Shown: piece by piece, positions 19,181 through 25,892 of the stretch
Position numbering within the stretch: the stretch's first letter is position 1
Layout of the letters: every line of letters begins with the position of its first letter
Assembly: GCF_014204815.1 (NCBI RefSeq)
Contig: NZ_JACHMC010000001.1
Coordinates: forward strand, 1,736,001 to 1,800,000
Reading direction: 5' to 3'
Length of the DNA stretch: 64,000 nt
Source: Micrococcus flavus
Lineage (GTDB): Bacteria > Actinomycetota > Actinomycetes > Actinomycetales > Micrococcaceae
Position numbers and translations under genes: made by a program
The notes under the pieces: model-generated
The model's input: only the letters and a program-made list of their open reading frames with translations
The model's database searches: none
Told to the model about the DNA's origin: nothing

Positions 19181-20186
19181 TCTGGTGTCCATCGCCGCCG
19201 TGGTGTTGGGCCACGCCTACCTCGCGGACCTGCGGTTCAACGCGTACCTCGAGATCTGGCGGATGCCGCTGTTCTTCTTCCTCACCGGCTGGTTCTGGAC
19301 GCGGCGCCGCCCGGTCCTCCCGGACGTGAGCGCCCGCTTCCGCGCCCTGCTGGTCCCCTACCTCCTGTGGTCCGTGCTGATGAGCGCGGTGGTGCTGCAG
19401 TGGAACCGGCGGGACCAGCTCGACGGCGAGCACCTGCGCTCCCTGCTGGCCGCCGGCTGGTACGGCGGCGCGGACCAGCCCCCGCCATGGTGGGCGTTCT
19501 GGTTCATCTCCGTGCTGTTCTTCGTCACCGTGCTGCGGCGCCTGCTGGAGCACCTGCCCTCCTGGATCGCATGGGCCGTGGCCCTGACGGGTCTGGTGCT
19601 CGCCCACGTGATCCCCGAGTCGGGGCTGGCCCGCACACCGCTCGGCGTGGGCCTGGCCCTGCCGTGCCTGTTCTACGTCCTCTGCGGGGAGTCCTTCCGC
19701 CGCCACGTGGTGCCCCGACTGCGCCGGCACCGGGCGGTGCTGGGCACCACGCTGGTCCTGGCGGGGATGCTGGCCGTCCGGCTGGGCCTGCCGCCGCACA
19801 ACATCAAGTTCGGCGGGTTCGGCACGTTCCTGCTCACCCCCGTGGTGGGGGTGGTGATGTCCGCGGGCATGGTGCTGGTGTTCGGGGCGTTCGTAGAGCG
19901 CCAGCTGCGCACGCTGGCCCGGCGCACCGGCACGGGACACGCCCTCCGCTCGGGCATCACCGCCCTGACCCGCACCGGCACCGTGGTGGTGCTCCTCCAC
20001 GGCCTCGTGCTCATGGAGGTCATGCGCCTGGGCGTGGAGGACGACCTGGTGAAGTTCACGGTGGCCCTCGGCCTGAGCTGGGCCGTGGGCCTGGCCCTGC
20101 TGGCCACCCCCCTGTCCCGTCCGCTGGCGGGCGTGCCGCAGCAGTGGCACCCGCTCAGCCCGTCCACCGCAGGAGCCCGCCCATGA
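19167..20186 (+). CDS. Acyltransferase-3 family membrane protein (surface polysaccharide O-acyltransferase)
   Basis: About 339 residues with roughly ten transmembrane helices. The start region VDALRLVSIAAVVLGHAY carries the conserved histidine of the acyltransferase-3 family, and FFFLTGWFWTRRR follows. Such enzymes transfer acetyl or similar groups onto exported sugars. The next gene (tyrosine phosphatase) overlaps its stop by 4 bp, tying it to the envelope module. The start is uncertain: the open frame continues upstream without ATG, and GTG 19167 sits in a hairpin. CTG 19083, overlapping the previous stop (CTGA), and GTG 19185 are alternatives. Confidence 0.8.
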   Translation: MDALRLVSIAAVVLGHAYLADLRFNAYLEIWRMPLFFFLTGWFWTRRRPVLPDVSARFRALLVPYLLWSVLMSAVVLQWNRRDQLDGEHLRSLLAAGWYGGADQPPPWWAFWFISVLFFVTVLRRLLEHLPSWIAWAVALTGLVLAHVIPESGLARTPLGVGLALPCLFYVLCGESFRRHVVPRLRRHRAVLGTTLVLAGMLAVRLGLPPHNIKFGGFGTFLLTPVVGVVMSAGMVLVFGAFVERQLRTLARRTGTGHALRSGITALTRTGTVVVLLHGLVLMEVMRLGVEDDLVKFTVALGLSWAVGLALLATPLSRPLAGVPQQWHPLSPSTAGARP

Positions 20187-20854
20187 CCTGGTTCTCCCGT
20201 CCCCCGCTGCGCTCGCCCTTCGCCGCGCCGGAGGCCTCTCCCACCCCGCGCACCGACGACAGCGACGGCGCCCCCGGCGGGATCCGCATCCTCACCGTGT
20301 GCACGGGCAACATCTGTCGCTCCGCCTGGGCCCAGCACGTGCTGCAGGCCCGCCTGGACCAGCGCCTCGGGACCGGTGGGGCGGCGGTGACGAGCGCGGG
20401 CACCGGCCCGAACCAGGCGCTCTCGGTGCCGCGCGAGCTGCTGGACCTGGCCGGCGGGGACGCGGCGCTGCGCGGGGCGCTGGAGGCGCACCGGCCGCGG
20501 CTGCTCACCGCGCGCGTGCTGGAGGGCCAGGACCTGGTGCTCACCGCCACGGAGGCCCACCGCGACGCCGTGGTCCGGGAGGCTCCGGCCGCGCTGCGCC
20601 GCTCGGCCACGTTCCTGCGGGCCGGGGCGCTGTTCGCCGAGCTCCAGGCCGTGGCCCCGGGCGGAGGCCCCGGCGCGCTGGCGGACGCGCTCGCCCGGGG
20701 GCAGGCCTCCCGGAGCCGGCTGCGGGACCGGGCCGCGGACCTGCCCGACCCGTTCCGCGGGCCGGCCGCCGGGTATGCGGCCATGGTCGCGGCCCTGAAC
20801 CCCGCGTTGGACGCCGCGGTGGAGGCCGTGGAGCGGGCGCTCACGCGGCGGTGA
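20183..20854 (+). CDS. Low-molecular-weight protein-tyrosine-phosphatase
   Basis: 223 residues, longer than usual because of an approximately 33-residue Pro/Asp-rich N-terminal extension. The P-loop CTGNICRSAW holds the catalytic Cys (about 40) and Arg. The general-acid aspartate is expected in DLPDPFRGP near the C-terminus. In polysaccharide loci this enzyme (Wzb/Etp class) dephosphorylates the tyrosine autokinase; here the kinase lies 1.4 kb downstream at 22299. The ATG overlaps the acyltransferase stop (ATGA). Cytosolic. Confidence 0.9.
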   Translation: MTWFSRPPLRSPFAAPEASPTPRTDDSDGAPGGIRILTVCTGNICRSAWAQHVLQARLDQRLGTGGAAVTSAGTGPNQALSVPRELLDLAGGDAALRGALEAHRPRLLTARVLEGQDLVLTATEAHRDAVVREAPAALRRSATFLRAGALFAELQAVAPGGGPGALADALARGQASRSRLRDRAADLPDPFRGPAAGYAAMVAALNPALDAAVEAVERALTRR

Positions 20855-20878
20855 GGCGCCGGAGCCCAGGCCTGCCGC

Positions 20879-22168
20879 TCAGGCGAAGCGGGCCCGGGCC
20901 TGCTCCAGGATCTGCTCCCGGCGGCGGTCCGTGATCTGCTCCTCGGCCGCCGTCTCCGCCTCGGTGAGGGCCAGTCCGACGCCCGCCGCCAGGATCAACA
21001 TGCTGGGGATCGTCACGAACACCTCGCCCAGCTGGGTGGCGGTCACCAGCACGACCACGGCGGCCGCCTCCACGGCCACGCGCGGCGGGGTGCGCAGCCG
21101 GCCGCTGGTCAGGCGCAGGCCATACACCGCGTAGGCCAGCAGCATGGCGCCGAAGAGGATGGCCCCGCCCTCCACGTAGAGGCCCGCGTACGAGTTGTGG
21201 AAGAGCCACGAGCTGCCGTCCTCGTCGAGGGTCACATGGGCCTCCGTCAGGCCGCGGCCCGTCCAGGGGGTGCCCTCCACCTTGAGGGCGGTGGCGTCAT
21301 GGATGCGGCCGCGGAACCAGTCGGTGCCATCCCGGTCTGAGAAGATCCCGATGCGGGCGAGGTTGTCCTCCGCGTACGCCACGGCCCAGCCGAGGGCCAG
21401 GAGGAGTCCGATGCGCAGGACCGGACCCAGCCGCGGGGTCAGCCAGACCCACACCACGGCGCACGCGAAGGCCGCCATGGACGTGCGGGAGCCGGTGAGG
21501 AAGAGGCACACCGCCGCCGCGAGGAGCACCAGGAGCCGCCGCTGGGGCGTGCGGATGTAGGGCAGCGCCAGCACGGGGATGGCGGCGTAGTACAGGCCGG
21601 CCACGTTCTTGTCCGCGAGGAAGCCGGTGAGGAAGCCCCCGTAGGGGGCGGGCACCAGGCCCAGGTAGAACAGGGGCACATTCACCGCCATGGCGGTCAG
21701 CAGCCCCACCAGCACGGAGCGCAAGGACAGGCGTCGGCCCGCGAAGCACCCCACCAGCGCGGTGAGGGCGGCCATGCGCACCAGTCGGCGGAGCCAGTCG
21801 GCGTCCGGGATGCCCTGGGCCAGGGAGAGGCCGGCCAGGTACAGGAGCACCCCACCGGCCAGCAGTGCCGTCACCCCCAGGCGGGAGGTGTCCCGCGCGC
21901 TGCGGCGGAGGATCGCCAGCCCCAGCAGCGTCATCATGGCGGCCTCGTTGACCGGCACGGAGAACGGGCCGAGCGGCAGGGGGTAGACCTCCAGGGCCAG
22001 CAGGAAGCCCAGCACGAGCTCGGGCAGCCGCAGGGGGTGCCGTTCGAGGGCCCCCGTGCTCCACGCAGAGACCCCGCGGGAGAGCTCGTGGGCGTGATTG
22101 GTGCGCTCGGCCATCACCTCCCGGTAGCGGGGGTCCTCGACGCGCGGGCCGGAGAGGCTCCTGGCCAT
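20879..22168 (-). CDS. O-antigen ligase/Wzy-polymerase-like membrane protein
   Basis: 429 residues with about ten transmembrane helices and a large extracytoplasmic loop (around SDRDGTDWFRGR to DGSSWLFHNSYAGLYVEGG). The helix with LTGSRTSMAAF and the loop with the FHNSYAG sequence are characteristic of the Wzy_C/O-antigen ligase superfamily. It probably polymerises or ligates lipid-linked oligosaccharide outside the membrane. The ATG at 22168 is preceded by AGGAGG with 9-nt spacing. The GTG-started longer frame is rejected. Divergent from the autokinase gene, with a 130-bp shared promoter region. Confidence 0.82.
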   Translation of the reverse strand: MARSLSGPRVEDPRYREVMAERTNHAHELSRGVSAWSTGALERHPLRLPELVLGFLLALEVYPLPLGPFSVPVNEAAMMTLLGLAILRRSARDTSRLGVTALLAGGVLLYLAGLSLAQGIPDADWLRRLVRMAALTALVGCFAGRRLSLRSVLVGLLTAMAVNVPLFYLGLVPAPYGGFLTGFLADKNVAGLYYAAIPVLALPYIRTPQRRLLVLLAAAVCLFLTGSRTSMAAFACAVVWVWLTPRLGPVLRIGLLLALGWAVAYAEDNLARIGIFSDRDGTDWFRGRIHDATALKVEGTPWTGRGLTEAHVTLDEDGSSWLFHNSYAGLYVEGGAILFGAMLLAYAVYGLRLTSGRLRTPPRVAVEAAAVVVLVTATQLGEVFVTIPSMLILAAGVGLALTEAETAAEEQITDRRREQILEQARARFA

Positions 22169-22257
22169 GGTGTGCTCCCTCCTGACGGCGGCGCCGCGGC
22201 GGACGGACACCGGGCTGTGTCCAGCCTAGTGGAGACCCGTTCCTGTGCCCTGACCGA

Positions 22258-22263
22258 TAGAGT
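22258..22263 (+). promoter_or_regulatory. -10 box upstream of the tyrosine autokinase
   Basis: TAGAGT about 35 nt before the ATG at 22299, in the intergenic region shared with the divergent polymerase gene. The leader is short but not absent. Confidence 0.45.
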
Positions 22264-22298
22264 GCAGTCAGCGTCCGTCCCCCGACTTCAGGGATCCC

Positions 22299-23732
22299 AT
22301 GAACCTCCTCGACTTCCTGCGCGTGCTGCGCAACAACAAGCTGCTCCTGCTGGGCGGGATCGTCCTCGGCGTGGTGGCCGGCCTTGTCTACTCCCTGCTG
22401 CAGCCCACGCTGTACACGGCCACCTCCACGGGGTTCGTGACAGTCCAGGGGGAGGCGAGCATCTCCGGCACGGAGACGGCGCAGACCCGGGCGCAGTCCT
22501 ATGTCCCGCTGATCAACAGCCGCACCGTGCGTGAGCGCATCTCCCAGGGCGGGGTGGACACCGCCGGCGCGAGCCTCAGCGCCGCCCTGGTCCCCGGCTC
22601 GAACCTCATCACGGTCTCGGCGATCGCCCCGGACGCCCAGCAGGCCGCCGCCCTGGCCAACACGGCCCTGGTGGCCACCGCTGACGTGGCCAACGGGCTG
22701 GACCCCGCATCCAATGTCAAGGTCACGGCCATGGAGGACGCCCTGCCCCCGCAGGCGCCCTCCAGCCCGGACCACCTGCGCAACGCTCTGATCGGCGGGT
22801 CCATCGGGCTCCTGGCCGCCCTCGCCGCAGCCTTCCTGCGGCGCCTCCTGGACGTGAACGTGCGCACCACCACGGATGCCACCCAGGCCTCCGGCGCCGG
22901 CCTGCTCGGGGCCATCCCGCAGGACAAGACGATGACCGCCGAGCGCACCGACCGGCTTGGGGATCCGTCCCCGCGCGCCGCGGAGGCCGTGCGCCAGCTG
23001 CGCACCAACCTGCGTTTCGCGGCGGTGGATGATCCGCCCCGCGTGGTCATGGTGACCAGCTCCAACCCGGGCGAGGGCAAGTCCACCGTGATCGGCAGTC
23101 TGGCCCAGGCTGTCGCGGCCTCGGGTCAGCCGGTCATCCTGATCGACGCCGACCTCCGCCGCCCGCGCCAGGCCGGCCAGTTCGGCGTGGACGGCCGCGT
23201 GGGGCTCTCCGAGGTGCTCAGCGGGGACGTGTTCCTCGCGGACGCCCTGATCACCCTCGAGGACGGCCTCGTGCTGCTGCCGGCCGGGCGCACGCCCCCG
23301 AACCCGTCCGAGCAGCTCGGCTCGTCCCGGATGAGGGAGCTCCTCGAGGCCCTCTCGGAGACGCACATGATCCTGGTGGACGCCCCGCCGGTGCTGCCGG
23401 TGACGGACTCCACGCTGCTGGCCAACGCGGTGGACGGCACCATCCTGGTGGTGCGCCACGGCACGACGCGCAAGGAGCACGTGGAGGTGGCGAGGGACAT
23501 GCTGGCCCGGGTGCACGCCCGCGTGCTCGGTGTGGTGCTCAACGGCGTCCCCGCCTCGGGCGTGGGGAGCGACTACTACGGCGGCGGTCTCGGATCCCAT
23601 GAAGACGAGTACCACGCCTACTACCGCGCCCCCGCAGAATCGCGGAAGGCGGAGGCTCCGCTCGACGGCGCCGGCACGGACGCGGCAGCCGAGGCCCGGG
23701 GCAGCACCGTCGCCGAGGAACGACGCGGCTGA
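22299..23732 (+). CDS. Wzc-like polysaccharide co-polymerase / bacterial tyrosine autokinase
   Basis: 477 residues. An N-terminal Wzz domain (first helix about 13-33, second about 162-182) is fused to a BY-kinase. The kinase has Walker A SSNPGEGKSTV (about residue 258), Walker A' ILIDADLRRP and Walker B MILVDAPPV. A tyrosine cluster sits in the tail (SDYYGGG, EYHAYY), the usual autophosphorylation site. It controls chain length and export of surface polysaccharide, with the tyrosine phosphatase at 20183 as likely partner. Transcribed alone; a bidirectional hairpin follows. Confidence 0.93.
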   Translation: MNLLDFLRVLRNNKLLLLGGIVLGVVAGLVYSLLQPTLYTATSTGFVTVQGEASISGTETAQTRAQSYVPLINSRTVRERISQGGVDTAGASLSAALVPGSNLITVSAIAPDAQQAAALANTALVATADVANGLDPASNVKVTAMEDALPPQAPSSPDHLRNALIGGSIGLLAALAAAFLRRLLDVNVRTTTDATQASGAGLLGAIPQDKTMTAERTDRLGDPSPRAAEAVRQLRTNLRFAAVDDPPRVVMVTSSNPGEGKSTVIGSLAQAVAASGQPVILIDADLRRPRQAGQFGVDGRVGLSEVLSGDVFLADALITLEDGLVLLPAGRTPPNPSEQLGSSRMRELLEALSETHMILVDAPPVLPVTDSTLLANAVDGTILVVRHGTTRKEHVEVARDMLARVHARVLGVVLNGVPASGVGSDYYGGGLGSHEDEYHAYYRAPAESRKAEAPLDGAGTDAAAEARGSTVAEERRG

Positions 23733-23752
23733 GCGTCCGCGCCGGGCGTACA

Positions 23753-23792
23753 GACGAAGGGGCCCCGCCGTGTGACGGCGGGGCCCTTCGTC
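23753..23792. terminator. Bidirectional hairpin between autokinase and secreted-protein gene
   Basis: An 18-bp stem with a single bulged G (23753-23771 with 23775-23792) and a 3-nt loop. It lies between two convergent genes. Confidence 0.8.
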
Positions 23793-23807
23793 ATCGGGAA
23801 CTGAGGA

Positions 23808-24371
23808 TCAGCAGCCGGCGTCCGGCGGCGTGGTGCCGAAGCACTGCTTCAGGTCGACGACGCCGTCGTTGCACAGGTCCGCACCCTCGGGAGCGGTAGG
23901 GGTCAGCGCGAGCGCCAGCTTGGCCAGGACGCAACCGGCCTCCTTGGCGGAGTTGCCGGTGATGTTGACCACGTAGTAGTAGGTCTTGGACTCACCCGGC
24001 TGCAGGAGCAGCTCCTCGTCCATCGCCTTGAGGCGCACCGCGTCCTTGCAGGCGGGATTCTTGTCGTAGAGGCGGGCCTCGCCTTTCTTATCCTTGCTCT
24101 TCTCGAAGTCAACGGTCACGGTGCCGGGGTTGACGTACACAGCGATCGGGGAGTCGTTGGTGATCGTCACCTCGAAGCCGTAGCCGTGCTTGATGCCGTC
24201 GGGGCCACTGCCACCGGGGAACTTGACCGCGGTGCCCGGCACGGCCGAGACGCAGCCGGTGGGCGAGGCCGCGGCGAAGGGGGCGGCGGCCACGGCGGCC
24301 ACGGCGGGCACGGACCACGCGATGCCGGCGGTCACCTTGCGACGGGAGAGGGTGGAGGTGTTCTTCTGCAT
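23808..24371 (-). CDS. Secreted cysteine-containing protein of unknown function
   Basis: 187 residues. The N-terminus SRRKVTAGIAWSVPAVA with the following Ala-rich stretch is a long export signal with a twin-arginine, Tat-like or Sec-like character; cleavage is expected after PFAAA. The mature part (about 152 residues) has six cysteines, a beta-rich look (YGFEVTITNDSPIAVYVNPGT), and ends in a cysteine. Similar signal plus beta-domain proteins occur as surface proteins in Micrococcaceae, but no function is known. It lies between the autokinase and a nucleotidyltransferase/PqqD pair, so it could be a surface component or a substrate of that pair; this is speculative. Confidence 0.78.
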   Translation of the reverse strand: MQKNTSTLSRRKVTAGIAWSVPAVAAVAAAPFAAASPTGCVSAVPGTAVKFPGGSGPDGIKHGYGFEVTITNDSPIAVYVNPGTVTVDFEKSKDKKGEARLYDKNPACKDAVRLKAMDEELLLQPGESKTYYYVVNITGNSAKEAGCVLAKLALALTPTAPEGADLCNDGVVDLKQCFGTTPPDAGC

Positions 24372-24676
24372 GGCTTCACTCGTTTCGAGTCGAGATGTGG
24401 CTTTCGCGCCCGAACGGGGTCACGCGAGTGGACGGAGCACCGCGGCTTACTCGGTGAGCATCGGCTGTGGAACTCTCCAGGTGAGTGTAGACGGGCCGCA
24501 GAGCTCATTGCCAGCCCTCTCGAACATTCCTGGCGGGCGCGCCGCGACATGGCCCCCGGGGCCATGCGGATCTCATGCCACCGGTCCGTGAATTCACCCG
24601 AAGTTCACCCTCGCCCAACAATGTATCAAGCACAGTCGACAACAGGGTCTTCTTTCGGTCGACTAAGCTCGCGGCC
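24372..24676. other. 305-bp divergent intergenic region
   Basis: No credible gene. It contains a small inverted repeat, ACTCG-TTT-CGAGT (24378-24390), just upstream of the secreted-protein start, and the TAAGCT box of the nucleotidyltransferase gene at 24664-24669. Base composition is slightly more AT-rich near 24600-24660. Small frames here lack a ribosome binding site and look non-coding. Confidence 0.5.
24664..24669 (+). promoter_or_regulatory. -10 box of the nucleotidyltransferase gene (leaderless)
   Basis: TAAGCT, then 7 nt, then ATG at 24677, with no Shine-Dalgarno in between. Confidence 0.6.
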
Positions 24677-25564
24677 ATGGGCGAACGAGCGACGGGACCG
24701 CGACCGGCCGCCCCGCCGTCCCTGGACCTCGAGGTCCGCGTCCGCCTCGCCCACGCCCGCATCACGCATCTGCTGGACCGAGCCGGCATCCGGGGCCTGC
24801 ACCTCAAGGGCTATGCCACCGAGCCCGGCGTCTACCCCGAGCACCGCCGCAGTTCGGACGTGGACCTGCTGGTCCATCCGGCCGATGCCGCCGCCGTCAT
24901 CGCACTCCTGCGCTCCCACGGCTGGGAACCGGTCGCCACCTTCTCGGAGGGGTCGATCTTCCAGCACGCGGCCACGCTCTGGCACGACCAGCTGGGATAT
25001 GTGGACGTGCATCGGCTCTTCCCCGGCCTCGGCGCGTCCCCCGAGGCGGCCTTCGACGCCCTGTGGAGCGAGCACGTCCACCTCGTGATCGCCGGCCGGC
25101 CCGTTCCGGTGCCGAGCCCGCGCCATCAGCGGCTCGTCGTGATCGTCCACGCGGCCCGCGACCCGTATCGCGGCGCGCACGACGTCCGGCACATCCGGGA
25201 GTCCCTCCCCGCCGAGAGCTGGGCAGCCCTGCGCGAGGAAGCCCACCGGCTGGACGCGGGCGCGGCCTGGCACGTCGCCACGGGCGAGGCCGCCGACGGC
25301 GTCGACACCCGGCAGCTGACCCTCTTCGCGGCGCTGCACGAGAGCCAGAGCGGTCTCGAGCTGTTCCGCACCCGGTGGCAGTCGACCGCCACGGCGCGGG
25401 AGCGGGCCGTCCTCGTGGCCCGCACGATCCCGGTCAACCGCCCCCATCTGCAGATGCGCCTGGGCCGGCCTGTCACGCGCGCGGACCTGTGGCGCGAGCA
25501 GCGCGCCCGGCTCGGCGCACTCGCCGGCTGGGCCTGGACGAAGGCGGTGCGCCGTGACCGTTGA
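24677..25564 (+). CDS. Nucleotidyltransferase family protein (NTP_transf_5 type)
   Basis: 295 residues. The segment LHLKGYATEPGVYPEHRRSS followed by DVDLLVHP is the metal-binding core (GxxxxxxR-S-S-DVDLLV) of the Pol-beta-like NTP_transf_5 family. This family occurs beside PqqD-like proteins and HPr-kinase-like proteins in peptide-modification and polysaccharide loci, where it may add a nucleotide or phosphate to a peptide or sugar; the reaction is not established in most cases. The ATG lies 7 nt after a TAAGCT box, a leaderless start. The next gene (PqqD) overlaps its 3' end by 11 bp. Confidence 0.83.
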   Translation: MGERATGPRPAAPPSLDLEVRVRLAHARITHLLDRAGIRGLHLKGYATEPGVYPEHRRSSDVDLLVHPADAAAVIALLRSHGWEPVATFSEGSIFQHAATLWHDQLGYVDVHRLFPGLGASPEAAFDALWSEHVHLVIAGRPVPVPSPRHQRLVVIVHAARDPYRGAHDVRHIRESLPAESWAALREEAHRLDAGAAWHVATGEAADGVDTRQLTLFAALHESQSGLELFRTRWQSTATARERAVLVARTIPVNRPHLQMRLGRPVTRADLWREQRARLGALAGWAWTKAVRRDR

Positions 25565-25886
25565 GACCACCGAGGGCTGGGCCCTCGCCCCCGACATCGC
25601 GTGGGCCCGCACCGCCGGCGGCCAGGCCGCCGTCATGACGCTCGAGGCCGGTCAGCCGCTGCTGTTGAGCGCCTCGGGCGACGTGATCTGGGACATCCTC
25701 GTGGGCGGCCGCACGCCGGAGGACGACCTGGTCGCGGATCCACCGGCGCCGCTGTCGACGACGGACGTCACGGTCCAGGTGGCGGAGGCGTTCGGCCTCG
25801 CCCCCGCCGACGTCGCGGCCGACGTCCACGCGTTCCTCGAGATGCTCGAGGCGCACGGCGTCCTCGTCCGCATGACGACGGCCTGA
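25554..25886 (+). CDS. PqqD-family small protein (peptide-binding RRE-like)
   Basis: 110 residues from a GTG overlapping the nucleotidyltransferase gene by 11 bp. The layout matches PqqD: an N-terminal beta hairpin (EGWALAPDIAWART), a middle LSASGDVIWDILVGGRT resembling the GxxxxIWxLL core, and a C-terminal helix FLEMLEAHGVLV. PqqD-like domains bind leader peptides and hand them to modifying enzymes. No obvious precursor peptide is adjacent. It ends only 6 bp from the mfd stop on the other strand, with no terminator seen. A second PqqD-like domain is fused to the HPr-kinase-like protein at 55356. Confidence 0.8.
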   Translation: MTVETTEGWALAPDIAWARTAGGQAAVMTLEAGQPLLLSASGDVIWDILVGGRTPEDDLVADPPAPLSTTDVTVQVAEAFGLAPADVAADVHAFLEMLEAHGVLVRMTTA

Positions 25887-25892
25887 CCTGTC

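Noticed and set aside
23808-25886. Lasso-peptide or other RiPP cluster
   Set aside because: A PqqD-like protein and a nucleotidyltransferase are present, but there is no leader peptidase, asparagine-synthetase-like cyclase, radical SAM enzyme or convincing precursor peptide.
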